A stretch of 64,000 nucleotides of DNA from Symsagittifera roscoffensis (GCF_963678635.1 NC_087062.1:53826473-53890472), one strand, 5' to 3'. Shown: positions 1 to 11,046, numbered from the stretch's first letter. Program-made: numbers and translations. The notes: generated by a model not told the origin, from the sequence alone.

Positions 1-1701
1 TATTTCTACATTAATGAAATGTGATGAAGTGTGAATTAGTTGTTGTGTAAAATTTCTTGTTCTGTTTAAATTTTTTGTGTTTCAATGAATGTGGAAATTA
101 AACTTTTATTTCTTTAATCTTTCAAGTCTTGAAGTTCCTGTATTGTGTTTGTTCCTGATTCTGAGACTGCGTTTCGTCATTTCGAAAATCTTCTTTGGTA
201 ATTTACTTTTGTTTTGTTATAATTGTCTTTTTCCGTGTTGGTCTTTTTGATCTAGTATATCCTATTGTCTTTCTGTGCGGTGTGGTTACAAGCTCGTATC
301 TTTCGTTTTTAATTGAATAATTATGAAAAATGATTGTTTGTTTACTGCCTAGGTTATCTCATGACATAAGGTTTAGAAAGATGGTTGCAATACTTGGGGG
401 TTAGAGTTTCTGTTTTCGCAAATAGTTAGTTCTTAAGGTTTTTGTGTGAATCTCTTATCTTGGGGCATAGATTGTCGAGGTTGACGGATTGGAGAGAGAG
501 TAAATCATTTCGTGAGAATGATTTTTTTTCTCGTGATTAGGTTTTAATATATGATTGACTCAACTAACCTTACCTAGGGGTTGTGATTTTCGATCAAGGG
601 TTGGAGAATAGTAAATCAATCCACAAGATTCAGGTAAAAATAGAACACAGGTAGATGGTTAGATACTATTTTATGACTAATAATTTTTTAAGTGTTTTAG
701 CCTGGGTCATCTAAAAGGAAGGGCTCAAGTGAAGGATGAGTAACCGTGTTCTTCACTGTGTATCTTAATTAAAGTGGTTAGTTTTTCAAAAATTTCTAAT
801 AGTCCTGGGTCGTTTATAAGGGTTGGAGAGTGAATCGACGTTTGGGGTCGTTAGACACTTTAAAATTTTGGGATAGGGAGAACAAAATCGTTCTGATTGG
901 ATCCAAAGGAAGCCTTGATGATCAAAATTTGAATGAAATAAATTTAATTTTAAGTGAAATTAAAGATTCAAGGAAAACCTTGATGATCTGTTTTTGAAAT
1001 AAAAGTGAACTATGGAAAAGCAAGGTTAAACCTTGATAATTTTTATGTAAAAGTTTAAGTTTTTAAAAAATTTAGAAGTTAAAGCTTAGATGATATTAGT
1101 TTTTTGAATTTATGCTGTTATGTTTTAAAAGATGAGGCTGAGATGAAAAAAAAAGATGATGTGTGTGAATTCATGAAACTAACAATATGTTTTAACACTA
1201 CATAATTTTTGTATTTTTCATTCAATAAACTATTTATCCAAAAATTTTGATTTTCTGCAGATTTTGGGGGAACGACTTGTTCTTTTTATCAGTCGTTATT
1301 GTTTAAATAATAGGTTTAGCACCAAATGAGTTGCTGAAAAATTGTTCTTCAAACAATCTCCAAGTCAAAAAATGAAAATTTAAATTTGCTGCCTACAGTC
1401 TTCTAAATACAAAACTTTTTCCGGTTTTCATCGTACTATCATGTGGTAGATTGGTCCGTTTTCTGATCGTTGTTCACGCCTTAATCTTGTTCTTCTTGCA
1501 ATACCTGTTATTTCTCGTATTGTTTGGAAAATGGGCGTCGATTTTTTGAGACGTAGAGACATTTCTTTTAGATTGTCTATTCCATCTAACATTTTACAAT
1601 TTTGCAATTGTCTAATTCTATTTAAATTGTCTAATTCTAAGTTAGTTGAGGTCTTGTTCGAGACTTATGGTCGCACCAGATGAGTTATGACCTTTGGTCT
1701 G
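1..1701. other. gene-free AT-rich region
   Basis: No convincing coding sequence on either strand. The stretch is T-rich, with short poly-A and poly-T runs. It contains a short imperfect direct repeat near 905-1040, listed separately. I see nothing else that supports a feature. Confidence 0.6.
905..1040. repeat. three imperfect copies of an AAGGAAAGCCTTGATGATC-like unit
   Basis: Related 18-19 base segments lie at 905-922, 970-988 and 1022-1040, spaced 65 and 52 bases apart. Each contains a variant of CCTTGATGATC or CCTTGATAAT and is followed by an A/T-rich spacer. The array is decayed and has no visible coding role. Confidence 0.55.
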
Positions 1702-2044
1702 TACTCATGGAGTAATTTCAGATAAGGTACACCGTCTGTTCGTCACACTATCTTTTTTTTTCGGCCGGACAGATTCGTGCAACTTCTTAGTCTAATACCA
1801 ATCTTAATCTTTCTCTTATATCTCCTAGTTTCAATAGATCTAGTGTATACTGGTTTTCGCGAGTAAGTTCTTGGAGTTCATCCAGAAGGAGAACAACTAT
1901 AGTAGTTTCAGCACTTACAAATAAGTGTCAATGTTCGAGATGGAATATGATTGGTTAGTTAGTAATATTCTATAGTGATAATTTTATCAATAATATAATT
2001 GTATTTATATCCAATTATAAATACTAGTTTAGAACTGGTTCCAC
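1702..2044. repeat. dispersed repeat, copy 1 (partner 62556-62914)
   Basis: This segment resembles 62556-62914 over about 350 bases in the same orientation. Shared anchors are ACTCATxGAGTAATTTCAGA at the start, a CGGCCGGA block, TCTTAGTCTAATAC, CAATAGATCTAGTGTA and the end AAATACTAGTTTAGA followed by CTGGTTCCAC. Sequence on each side of the pair is unrelated, so the ends are real repeat boundaries. It could be a solo LTR or a non-autonomous element; no terminal inverted repeats are obvious. Confidence 0.7.
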
Positions 2045-2963
2045 AGGCAACGATAAGTTTCACCTGATTTAAAGTTCCTTAACCACATTCAGTTTTTCTG
2101 AACGTACCGACGTTTAAAAGCACGGTAGCCAAAGTTCCTGGCCTTGATCCACTTTTAGCTGAAGGGCCTAATTTCCACATCATTATGTGTGGCAGTTTCA
2201 TGATTGTTACATAGTTTTTTTTGCGCTCCTGGGTGTATACCACACCAATACTGCGGAGCTAACCCCACCAGGCCCCGTGTCTGGCAGAAGCCCATTTTGA
2301 AAACCGTTGGAACCAATCACAGACAGGCTCGGGAGGGAAGGCATTTTTAAGGTGGGATATTTCATAGGTGTCGGGAGGGTTACCAGGTTTTTCTGGAAGG
2401 CTTCCAACAAACTTTTGGAGTTCAATTTAAACTCAAAATTCTATGTTCGTCGCTGCCGACTCGAATGTGCTTGATCATCAGCCTAAATAGCATAAACTGG
2501 GTATAACGCAACAGCAACAAAAACAACAAAAACTTAATTAGCAAAAAAAAATACAAAAAAGCAAAAACAGCAAAAACGCAACCTATTCCTTAAAAAGTTG
2601 AAGCAAAGCTCAATCAACTTTAAAAAATCGAGATTGGACTCATTCAAAAATTGATTGAGCGTCTTCCGAAAGTTCGTTGCGAGCCTTCCGGAAAAAAACT
2701 GTTAACGCTCCCAATACCTATAAAACCCAATGTGAGACTTCTTAAACAAGTTTACTCTTTTTTGAGAGCCTTCCCCGGTCCTAGGGGAGCCTTGGCACTC
2801 GACTGTTTTTTTTTCCGAAAATTGTTGAAAGCCTTCCTGAAACTCTCATTAAACCGACCAACACTACAAAAATCATTTGGGTGACTTCCAGATTGACCCC
2901 CACTTTGACCCAATGTATACACCCACATTGTTAGTTGTGCGAGCATCTTCCAAGTGAATTGTC
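2045..2963. other. gene-free region with CCTTCCGGA-type motifs
   Basis: No supported gene. It contains an A/C-rich simple stretch (CAACAGCAACAAAAACAACA and following, about 2508-2580) and several GCCTTCC / CCGGAA motifs like those common in the repeats at 31.9-36 kb and 10.6 kb. Open frames here are short and carry no recognisable motif. Confidence 0.45.
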
Positions 2964-3154
2964 ATACCGTGTACTGATCTTTACTGAATCTGTACGAATT
3001 GGCGACTAAAGAGATAACTCAATAAGAAAATAGAAGTTAACTGAAACATAATGTCTTATCTCGGTTCCGCAGATGTTGTGCTCCTAGCATTACGCACTGG
3101 CCGTAGTTCTCAAGTTCAGCTGACCTGTGGCATAAATTATATAAATAGCTACAA
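2964..3154. repeat. solo LTR fragment of the Gypsy element at 36-40 kb
   Basis: This stretch matches 40049-40240 in the same orientation. Shared blocks include TACTGAATC, GATAACTCAATAAGAAAATA, GAAGTTAACTGAAACATAAT and ATAAATAGCTAC. At 40 kb the homologous stretch lies directly next to the start codon of a Gypsy gag, which is the expected position of an LTR. Here no gag follows, so this is a solo or truncated LTR. It is interrupted on its right by the non-LTR element at 3168-6658. Confidence 0.65.
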
Positions 3155-3167
3155 ATATGCATAGATG
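3155..3167. repeat. left target-site duplication of the PHD-RT element
   Basis: ATATGCATAGATG occurs here and again at 6659-6671, with a tandem second copy at 6672-6684. The two sites bracket the minus-strand retrotransposon, as expected for a 13-bp target-site duplication. The extra tandem copy on the right may be older or may come from slippage. Confidence 0.6.
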
Positions 3168-6100
3168 GGTAATCAGAAGGTCAAAAGTATCATAGTAACC
3201 GAGGTTACAGTCATGAGTCCCTTCATCATGTATTCCAGTCAAAATCCTTGGAATTTTCTAGATATGGAAGTGATAATGATAAAAGAAGATGTCAAGTGTT
3301 TAAGTCCTTTTCATTTAAAATCGATACGGGTTAGGCTTCTTCAATAAGAACACGCAACTCGACACGAGATAATATAATATACAAGTGTTACAAGTAAAAA
3401 ATTTCGTCGAAAGTTATTTTGTCATTTATTGTTCCGAGTACGCAAGCGGCATTCGCAATCTGTATTGCCAGGGAGATTCTCTGTTTTAAAAAGCTGCCTG
3501 CTCTGGGTTCCTCAGTGCATATGCTTAGGTTCTTACAAAGCTTGCTCAAAAAAACTTCTGTGCTGGGGCCGGCCGCGCCCTGAATTTCAAAAGCTAGCGG
3601 TTGAAAAAGATATCCATCATTTACAAGATCTTTATATTTGTCAATTTTTCGCTCTTCCGCTTCAGCGGCAGCCGTACCAGGGTTACAAACAGACCCGGCA
3701 TTAATCCTACAAGGGGCTAAGGAGTCTACTACCGTTACATCCCACAAGAGCTGCTTACCATCAGCCCATGGAACGAGCGTCAAACCGTCTGGTCGCTTCT
3801 GATCGGTCCTGTAGAGGTGTCGTGGTTCTAAAACAGACGGAATGTGAGTAGATGATAGACTCTGCTTTATAAGGGCATTCAGGTTTGAATGCCTAGAGAA
3901 TCTCCCTGCACTTTTGAGGCAAGAAAGACCATGCCAACCATCCTCGGTAACGTCTTTTCCGCACACGCATTTATGCCGTTCGCATATTTTTGATCCTAAT
4001 CGAAGTCCTATCGCAATTCTGAGTTGTTGGTTCGACAGTTTTAACCTTAAATTTTTGCAGGGGATGACGTTCAACCATTGGGATCCAAATCTATCTTGGA
4101 ACGCGTTGAACCTTTTCACGTCCGTTGGTTCGAGTCGTAAAATCAAGTCTGCAATTTCGCTGTCAAAAATTGGCTCCGTCCAATTTTTTTGGATTTCATT
4201 TTCCGGAGCCATTTCAATTTTTCCAAGGTCAAACCACCGTTTAAGCGCATCATCATAGGTTCCATCCACATGCTCCAAACCAAAGATTTCGCTCAAGGCA
4301 TCTTTCGCTCCTACTGCTGAGGCTAAGAAAGCGGGTAAAGCGAGTAGACGAGCGGAAGAAACGCCCAAGCCACCTTTGGCTGCCGGGAGAAATGCTTGTA
4401 AAAACTGGTTATCATCCATTTTCACGTTAGTGACCTTGCATAACGAATTTCTTAGTAATTTATCGTAGCGTTCCAAAAAATCATTTTGCAAAAAACAAGG
4501 GCTCGTACGCAAAAAATATAGGAGTTTTGGCATGCTAAAGCAATTTTTCAGGAGGTAAAAACCATAATGGGCGTCTAGTTTGTCAATGACATCCGAGATT
4601 TTTTCAAGCTCCCTAATTTTTTCGTCGAGTAATTCTTTTCGGCAAAGTTCGCCGATTGGAGATCCTAAAATGAGGAGTTCTTCTTTTGTTTTTATTTTTA
4701 TTTTGGGGCATATTTTTCGAAATTGTGTTAAAATTGAATTATACTGTGTACTAGTAGTCGGTCCCAAAAAACAAAGTTCACACTTCTCAGTGTTTAAGCT
4801 CAGGCCGTAAATTTGTTCCGATTTCAGAATGTTTTTAAGGTCCCGGAGTACTACCTTATAGTCGTCGGCTAAATTCCCATCATCTAAATACCAGATGTTA
4901 ATTTTCGACTCCAACTGTTTGACTAGTGTATGAATTGTTTCCGCAAAAAGGGGTGGGGCTTCAGGATCACCTTGCTGAGTTCCGTCTTCTGACATTATGA
5001 CAGAGCTTCCGTAAAAAAGGTAACTAGGTTTAACATACGCGCAATGGGTGTAATTATATAATTCGGGGCGATTTGAAAAAACATGATTCAGCATTGTTTC
5101 TCTGTTTAAAGAGTTAAAGGCATTCTTAAAATCTAGTTTTAAAAGAACAGTACATTTTGGATTGTCGTCGCGTTCAATTAGGTTTCGAAACGAGTGCGCA
5201 GCTATTTCTGCTCCTCGTTTGGTACCGCATCCTACCTGTACGTTTCCGAAAAAATTTTGTCGCTCGGAGAGGGCCTTGCTTCCAGCGCATTTAGACGCGA
5301 TACGTCTCAGCGTGTTGCCTATGGCAATCGGTCTCAACCCTCCGTCTATTTTTATGAGGGCGATAAGCTTTGCGCCAAAAAAGAAAGGTCTTAGTGGTTC
5401 CGGTATTTTGCCATCTCCAATGAGGTTTATCAGCTTAGTAAGCGATTTCAGAAAATTAAGTCCTGCACTGCCATTCGACTTACTAACAAGATCTTTAAAA
5501 ATTTGAGGAAATATTTTATCAGGACCTGCTGCTGATCCGTTTGGAAAGGACATTATCGCTTTGTATAGGTCGAAATTGGTTACGAAAAAACTATCCAACT
5601 TTTCTGGATTTGGAGCTGCAAATTTGGCTCGCTGCGGGTGCTTAGATAACAATTTTTGATAGTTATCAGTTGAAAAAGGAGCTATTTTGTCATCCGAAGC
5701 AGCAAGCCTTATTCCTCCCTTTACATTTCCTTCATCGAGCTTACTACTTATTAAGTTTATTCTCTGCTCGAGGTCACTCAGAGGCGGGCTTGAAACTTGG
5801 GGATGGGGTTTTGGAAGTGACACGTCATTTGCTCGAATTTTTTTATTTATCAAAGAGCTCATGCTTGTGGTCTGTTTGCGTCCACTTCTTTTCGGTTGCT
5901 CCAAAAAAAACAAGAACGACGTTAAAAAAATTAGCCATTTTGTAACATCTTCTACATTGTAGACGATGTCATTTATTTTGTCCGACAGATTTTCCGCCAA
6001 GGGAACACGCGAGTCTTTTGGTACTCTCTTGAGTACTCGGACATTTGAGATGGCTGTATTAACATAATTGTCTAGCACTAAATCATTACCTATTGTTGCT

Positions 6101-6658
6101 TTATTAACAGATTTTACATCAACGCATAAAGGACACTGAAACCATTGGGTTTTCTTAGAGTCGCTAAGAGAAATATTTACACAACTGATATGATACCAAC
6201 TAGAACAACAATCACATTTAATCCAATTTATCAGTCCTGAAGGTTTTAAGCAATCTTTGCTTGTGCACTCTTTGTTGTTTTTCCTCATCTTGACGCAGCA
6301 TAAAGGTAAAAAAAAGGATTTTGACTGGACTTTAGGGGACTGAACTAACCCATGATAAGCGGTTAGTGGGAATTTTAAAAATCAGCAAATAAAAAAAAAG
6401 ACAACTAAATTAATTTAAAAGGTTAAAAGGCAGCATAAAGGTTAAAAATCAAAAACAAGGAACAATCTCACCCGAGCTCAGTAGGTTCAGCGGCGCACCA
6501 CCAGACTTCTCAAGCCAGTTCCAGTTCCCCACCTCCCCACAGAAAGCCACTTGACAGACCTGTCTCTAAAATCCCTCAGAGGGCGCTCCACATACAGGCA
6601 CAAACATCAAACATAACAAATCTATTTAATAAGTTTATCACAACAATTAGGCTAAAAG
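3168..6658 (-). mobile_element. non-LTR retrotransposon, RLE type, with N-terminal PHD-like finger
   Basis: A 3.49-kb unit bracketed by a 13-bp direct repeat. It has about 370 bases of 5' leader (6658-6289), one long ORF (6288-3388) and about 220 bases of 3' trailer (3387-3168). The ORF encodes RT plus a C-terminal CCHC and restriction-like endonuclease, the order seen in R2/R4/NeSL/CRE-like retrotransposons. No LTRs and no APE endonuclease were seen. It has inserted into or next to an older Gypsy LTR fragment (2964-3154). The open ORF and clean flanking repeat indicate a young copy that could still be competent. A distinct RT lineage with the same domain order is possible. Confidence 0.65.
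3388..6288 (-). CDS. retrotransposon ORF: PHD-like zinc finger, reverse transcriptase, CCHC, restriction-like endonuclease
   Basis: 966 codons with no internal stop, from an ATG at 6288. A C4HC3 finger lies at residues 8-55 (C8, C13, C25, C28, H33, C36, C52, C55), the spacing of a PHD finger. The RT domain spans roughly 220-560: GGLRPIAIGNTLRRI near 318, the catalytic stretch LKLDFKNAFNSLNRE near 383, TQQGDP near 438 and WYLDDG near 465. A CCHC cluster (CVCGKDVTEDGWHGLSC) lies near 774. It is followed near 829 by KRPDG and WDVT, the R-PD...D pattern of the restriction-like endonuclease of R2-type elements. By family, the protein would nick DNA and prime reverse transcription at the nick. The PHD-like finger is a plausible histone-tail or DNA-binding targeting module, which is inference. 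The frame is intact although neighbouring elements are decayed. Confidence 0.8.
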   Translation of the reverse strand: MRKNNKECTSKDCLKPSGLINWIKCDCCSSWYHISCVNISLSDSKKTQWFQCPLCVDVKSVNKATIGNDLVLDNYVNTAISNVRVLKRVPKDSRVPLAENLSDKINDIVYNVEDVTKWLIFLTSFLFFLEQPKRSGRKQTTSMSSLINKKIRANDVSLPKPHPQVSSPPLSDLEQRINLISSKLDEGNVKGGIRLAASDDKIAPFSTDNYQKLLSKHPQRAKFAAPNPEKLDSFFVTNFDLYKAIMSFPNGSAAGPDKIFPQIFKDLVSKSNGSAGLNFLKSLTKLINLIGDGKIPEPLRPFFFGAKLIALIKIDGGLRPIAIGNTLRRIASKCAGSKALSERQNFFGNVQVGCGTKRGAEIAAHSFRNLIERDDNPKCTVLLKLDFKNAFNSLNRETMLNHVFSNRPELYNYTHCAYVKPSYLFYGSSVIMSEDGTQQGDPEAPPLFAETIHTLVKQLESKINIWYLDDGNLADDYKVVLRDLKNILKSEQIYGLSLNTEKCELCFLGPTTSTQYNSILTQFRKICPKIKIKTKEELLILGSPIGELCRKELLDEKIRELEKISDVIDKLDAHYGFYLLKNCFSMPKLLYFLRTSPCFLQNDFLERYDKLLRNSLCKVTNVKMDDNQFLQAFLPAAKGGLGVSSARLLALPAFLASAVGAKDALSEIFGLEHVDGTYDDALKRWFDLGKIEMAPENEIQKNWTEPIFDSEIADLILRLEPTDVKRFNAFQDRFGSQWLNVIPCKNLRLKLSNQQLRIAIGLRLGSKICERHKCVCGKDVTEDGWHGLSCLKSAGRFSRHSNLNALIKQSLSSTHIPSVLEPRHLYRTDQKRPDGLTLVPWADGKQLLWDVTVVDSLAPCRINAGSVCNPGTAAAEAEERKIDKYKDLVNDGYLFQPLAFEIQGAAGPSTEVFLSKLCKNLSICTEEPRAGSFLKQRISLAIQIANAACVLGTINDKITFDEIFYL

Positions 6659-6684
6659 ATATGCATAGATGATATGCATAGATG
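6659..6684. repeat. right target-site duplication, present in tandem
   Basis: ATATGCATAGATG lies at 6659-6671 and again at 6672-6684. The first copy matches 3155-3167 and closes the PHD-RT element. The tandem copy is unexplained. Confidence 0.55.
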
Positions 6685-6881
6685 TACATCATGGTTCCAA
6701 TCCGGCAAAATGACATTCCCCACCGCCCCCCCCTGAACAAAAATAAATGATTTGAGTTTTTAGTCCCCGTTTGGGACTTTTGATTATTCAATTCCCTTTT
6801 GCGGGCTCTTGCACTTCCTTGGTTGATTGCTCCGTTGCATTATCGCCTTTCTTGGTTTCAATGGTAATTTCGTCGTTCATT

Positions 6882-7158
6882 TTGTAACATTCGCCCGGAA
6901 GATACATATCGACGGAAAATAAAGCTAGGTTCTAAGACGACTGGCCAACGTCTAAACAGAGCTCTACATGCTTTTCACCGTCTCTACCAAGCCAGTTCTT
7001 TTGGTGGTCTTTCTAACATCGGTCGACAAAAACGTTACTGCTTTCGGCTTCGGTCAAAACAATCAAATTAATTTGCTTACATGCAGAAAAAGTGAGCTCA
7101 TGGCTGGGTCTCAGTATCCCCAGACCACGAGGTCGCTCCTAAAAACAATGCTACTACT
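6882..7158 (+). repeat. repeat R, copy 1, left part (split by LINE)
   Basis: Nearly identical to 34082-34360, starting at TGTAACATTCGCCCGGAAG and running through CTCTACATGCTTTTCACC and GGTCTCAGTATCCCCAGACC. The right part of the same repeat continues at 10591-11046 after the LINE. It contains a short open frame (6968-7162), also present at 34168-34395, with no recognisable domain. R may be a non-autonomous element or an LTR. Confidence 0.75.
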
Positions 7159-7222
7159 ATAATATAACATCAAATTATAGAGTATCATCCACACAGAGTT
7201 ACCTAATACTGTTGATAAATTA

Positions 7223-7720
7223 GTGAATGACAACTTATCTACTATTTTACCTGCTGTTAACACTCAGTCAAGAGAATCTACTGAGAAACTAGAACGCAAA
7301 CTTGAAATTCGCATTCAGAACCTCCCTGAACCAACTGATAATACACAGTTGAAAAGGATGGAGTCTGATGAAAACCTTGTATCTGATGTACTTAAGCATT
7401 TGAATGAGTGGGATCGACATAATATATCCTCAAAGCGTTTGGGTCCATTCAAATCCACTAATACACGACCTCGGTCTGTTTTGGTGAAATTTTCCAATGA
7501 ATGGACTGCTAGCAAAGTTCTGAAAAAAGCACAACTTCTCAAAGAATTTCGCACACCAGTGTTTATATCGAAGTCTCTAACAAGTGATGAACTTGCATTG
7601 GAAAAACTAATTCTCAAGAAACGCTGGGAATTAGTCAATAGCGGAACTCCAAAGCAAGATCTGAAAATTCGGAATTTACAACTCTTTCACAAAGACATTG
7701 TCGTGGATATTACTGCATGA
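7223..7720 (+). CDS. LINE ORF1 protein, 5'-truncated
   Basis: About 165 codons, opening with GTG at 7223; upstream in-frame sequence continues, so the true start is probably lost. The N-terminal part is helical and charged (EKLERKLEIRIQNLP). The rest resembles the RRM/C-terminal domain of LINE ORF1 proteins: an IRIQNLPE-like first strand, KRLGPFKS, RPRSVLVKF and a closing KLILKKRWELVNS helix. Such proteins bind RNA and form the retrotransposition particle. It ends at TGA 7718-7720, and ORF2 coding begins at once in another frame. It is intact within the visible part, but I infer 5' truncation because the first bases duplicate an internal ORF2 segment. Confidence 0.65.
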   Translation: MNDNLSTILPAVNTQSRESTEKLERKLEIRIQNLPEPTDNTQLKRMESDENLVSDVLKHLNEWDRHNISSKRLGPFKSTNTRPRSVLVKFSNEWTASKVLKKAQLLKEFRTPVFISKSLTSDELALEKLILKKRWELVNSGTPKQDLKIRNLQLFHKDIVVDITA

Positions 7721-10517
7721 CTGACCAGTGTAACAGTTGTATCTGGGAATGCTCGTAGTTTGGTCAGCCTTGACAAACGTTTATCATGTATCAAACTTTT
7801 ACATATCATGTATCCTGATGTTTTGTGTTTATGCGAAACTTGGTTAAGCTCCAATGACACAAATATTTTACCTAATACAGGTTATTACACAAATTCACAA
7901 GCTGCCGAAAAAATGGCAATCACGGCGTAGTTGCAATACTTGTGCGTGATGGTTTGAACCTTGCGGCTTGGGACTGCACTTTACCTGATTTTGATTTTGC
8001 TTGCGGCACTGTCTTAAGTACAGATCCTCAAATCCTTATCTTATCGGTTTATAATCCCCCCGCCACATCAAATTATAGAGTATCATCCACATATTTATCT
8101 CAGTGTCTGGAGTTATACACTTCAAAATTTCTGCATGATTTTCCCTGTGGTATTATTTCTATTTTTGGTGATTTCAATATGCCAGACGCGTGTTGGATAT
8201 CTCACTCTGCCACTACCGCTAGTTCACAGGCTGTGATCAACAATTTCGATTCCTTAAATTGTGTCCAACTAGTGACTGAGCCGACGCAAATTTGCGGCAA
8301 TACGTTAGATATTTTTATTACAAATCAACCTGAGCTGTGCTCAGTGAATGTGGGACCAGACCATTTTACATCCGATCATTATCCTGTTACAGTTATTTTC
8401 CATGTGTCTAATTCTGAAAGCATCACTTCTGATTTACCTAATGACATTCCAATTTATTCTAAAAACACTTTTAACATCGATGTTTTCATGAATTCTTTAG
8501 TTATATTTGATTGCCTTTTCCAAGTTTATTTTCAAATGATTCCCACTGATTTTTATCTTGCGTGGTACGATGCTATGATAAAGTCGGTGCAGACTTCTAT
8601 TTGCCTGAAACGCAAGAAAAGATCTATGTTACCATTCTATTTTTCTAGCCATTCCGTACATCTCAGTAACAAAGTCTCTACGGAGAAGCGTAAATTGGCG
8701 AAATTCAATTTGCTCTATTCGACATTGTTGTCTGATCTTCAACGAGATTTGAATAACTCGATTGAGCTAGACAAAATTACATTGTTGTCATCTTTTCATT
8801 CACTTGATACTAACGACTGTTTCAAGTTTCTTCACAAACTTTCTGGCAGCACACCAATTCCTTCTGTTGTTAAATTGGGAGCATCATGTGCTTCTACTGA
8901 TAACACCAAAGCCGATTTGTTTAATAACTTCATCTGTTCTGTGTACAAAAGCGAAACGTTTACGTATAACGGTTGTTCTGATAATACTTCAATTTATTTG
9001 CGCGATTTATCGTTTGGTGAAAGTGATGTAAATAGTTTACTTAAAAAGGTACCAGATACCACAGCAGTTGCAGCTGATGGCATTCCACCATTTGTTCTCA
9101 ATTATAATGCTGATGCACTCACGCCTATGGTATATACTCTATTCAGTCAAATTGTTACCTGCTGTATTTGGCCCGATTTTTGGAAAGAGGCGTTTATCAT
9201 GCCTTTTCATAATCCGGGTCAAAATCTGACATTACAAATTATCGTGGAAATAGTATTTTACCGCGCTTATTGCTTTGCTTGGAAAAACTGCTTTTTAATT
9301 TCATTTATTCTAATGTTCGACACAAACTTTCTCGTAGACAGCATGGCTTTGTTAAAAGCGCAGCACGTTTACAAAATTGTTGGAATATGTTGAAAATATT
9401 TACAAATGTATTGATGCCAATGAAAATTTCTGTTCTGTATATTTTGACATTCAAAAGGCTTTTGACTCTGTGTCACACAAACAGTTGCTGAACAAGCTGT
9501 CTTCTTTTGGTTTTGACGAAAATTTTATCATGTTACTTTCATCTTATCTTTCCAATCGCTCACAAAGAGTACGTATTAACAATATTCTATCTTACAAAGG
9601 TTACATCTCTAGCGGTGTACCACAAGGAAGCATTTTAGGACCACTTTTATTCCTTATTTATATCAATGACCTCCCGGATGTTGTAAAGTATTCCTCACCG
9701 TCTTTATTTGCTGATGACCTGAAACTGCTTTATCGAGACAACTGTCATGACAATTTTCAGTCTGATTTAGATTCGGTAGAGACCTGGGCAACCCAAAACG
9801 GTCTTGATTTTCATCCAGACAAAACTAAATTCATTTCAAACAATAGCTTTATTTTCAATCTTTATCTTAACGGGTCAGAAATATGCTCTGTTGATCATAT
9901 CTGCGAAACTTGGTAAAGCCACAAAGTGTTTTCATTATTTAAAGCGTAATGTTCCTTTCAACTCACCTGTTAAAACTAAGCTTCAAATAAACATTTCTTG
10001 TGTGAGGTCCATTTTACTTTATAACTCTTGTTTTTGGTACCCAAATTTATCAAAGCTACGTGATTTGGAAAAATTCCAGAAAAAGGCAGTAAAGTGGATA
10101 ATTGGTTCCACTAATTATACTGACAGTCTTGTGATGTTAAACATACTGCCTATTTGCTATCAAATTATTTTTACTGATTGTCTTCTCTTCTTCAAACTGT
10201 TACATAACTGTTATGACTTCGATATTAATGACTATGTTACTGTTAGTGAATCGAGACGGGGTAACAGATCCAGTCAGATAATGGTATTCTCTGTACCTCT
10301 TACCCGCAAATTCTGTTCCCTTGGGAGCTTTTTCCAAAGAACAATTCATAGCGTCAATAGTGTTTTAGCAAAAGTCGACATCAGCTCTACAACTACAGTC
10401 TCACAAACCAAGACTCTACTCTTCAATTTCCTTAAACAGCAACTTCAATCAACCTTCAATCTCAACAATCCATGCACTTTCTTCATCAAATGCCGTTGCA
10501 ACACATGTCGTTCCTGA
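7721..10517 (+). pseudogene. LINE ORF2: endonuclease and reverse transcriptase, frameshifted
   Basis: The endonuclease region (about 7735-8410) shows SGNARSL, LCLCETWLS, SVYNPP, IFGDFNMP and SDHYPV, the block order of APE-type LINE endonucleases. The RT region (about 9030-9900) shows YFDIQKAFDSVSHK (motif A), SGVPQGSILGPLLF (motif B) and LFADDLKLLY (motif C with the catalytic DD). The C-terminal part runs to TGA at 10517 and has a CxCNTC cysteine cluster. Frame changes are visible near 7905, 9230, 9370 and 9910, so no full-length protein can be made. Intact proteins of this family nick the target and reverse transcribe LINE RNA there. Few breaks per kilobase suggest a fairly recent insertion. 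Confidence 0.8.
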
Positions 10518-10590
10518 ACATTAACAATTTAACTCAAAGCTTGAATTATGCAAACTCAAAATTTCACTTTTATATGTAGTATCATTCACT

Positions 10591-11046
10591 AATAGGGAAG
10601 CTAAAACTTTATATATAATGCTAAGGGTTTCAGTCCCGAGACCCCTCCGGATTCTTGAATCCGGGGTATTCAGACCTTTATCTTCCTCCCGGAAGGCTGT
10701 CTTCCACCCTTCACCGTTGTTCGCAACGGCCTTGCAACTATTGTAGCGACACAATAGTTGCAACTCGGAGCGGTCTCTGTTACTTCTGTTTTTCTCTGAT
10801 TCCGGTCCTCAGTTTTTTTGTTGTTATTGTCGTCGCAACTAATGTTGTTGTGTTTATTTCAGTTTCTTCTCCAAATTGGCCGTTTCTGACGTTTCTTAGA
10901 ATTGTTACGTCATCAATTCGAATTTTTAAAATTTAGGAATTTCCGAATCCCTCAGCCTTAACGATTTGTCCAATCGTTCGAATAACGCTCTTACTCCTTC
11001 AAAACCGCCAGTTCGGAAGGTTCGCTGCTAAAAACTCGAAATTGCT
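10591..11046 (+). repeat. repeat R, copy 1, right part
   Basis: Nearly identical to 34500-34966. It begins AATAGGGAAGCTAAAA and ends AAAAACTCGAAATTGCT. Inside are two inverted motifs: AATCCGG flanking a short spacer near 10650, and ACTATTGTAGCGACACAATAGT near 10737-10760, a near-perfect palindrome. Beyond 11046 the two copies diverge completely, which fixes the repeat end. Confidence 0.75.

Larger units (their letters stand above)
7159..10590 (+). mobile_element. APE-type LINE inserted in repeat R
   Basis: A plus-strand LINE with ORF1 (7223-7720) and ORF2 (apurinic-like endonuclease plus RT, 7721-10517). It separates the two halves of repeat R, which are contiguous at 34082-34966. About 130 bases of R present in the other copy (roughly 34365-34499) are missing, so the insertion removed target DNA or the copies differ. 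The first bases (7168-7193) repeat an internal segment at 8067-8092, which suggests a rearranged 5' end. There is no long poly-A tail; the 3' end is AT-rich. ORF2 has at least four frame breaks, so the copy is inactive. The RT looks jockey/CR1-like. Confidence 0.8.

Noticed and set aside
3429..5962. plus-strand open frames across the PHD-RT element
   Set aside because: They are shadows of the 966-codon minus-strand ORF and have no domain likeness.
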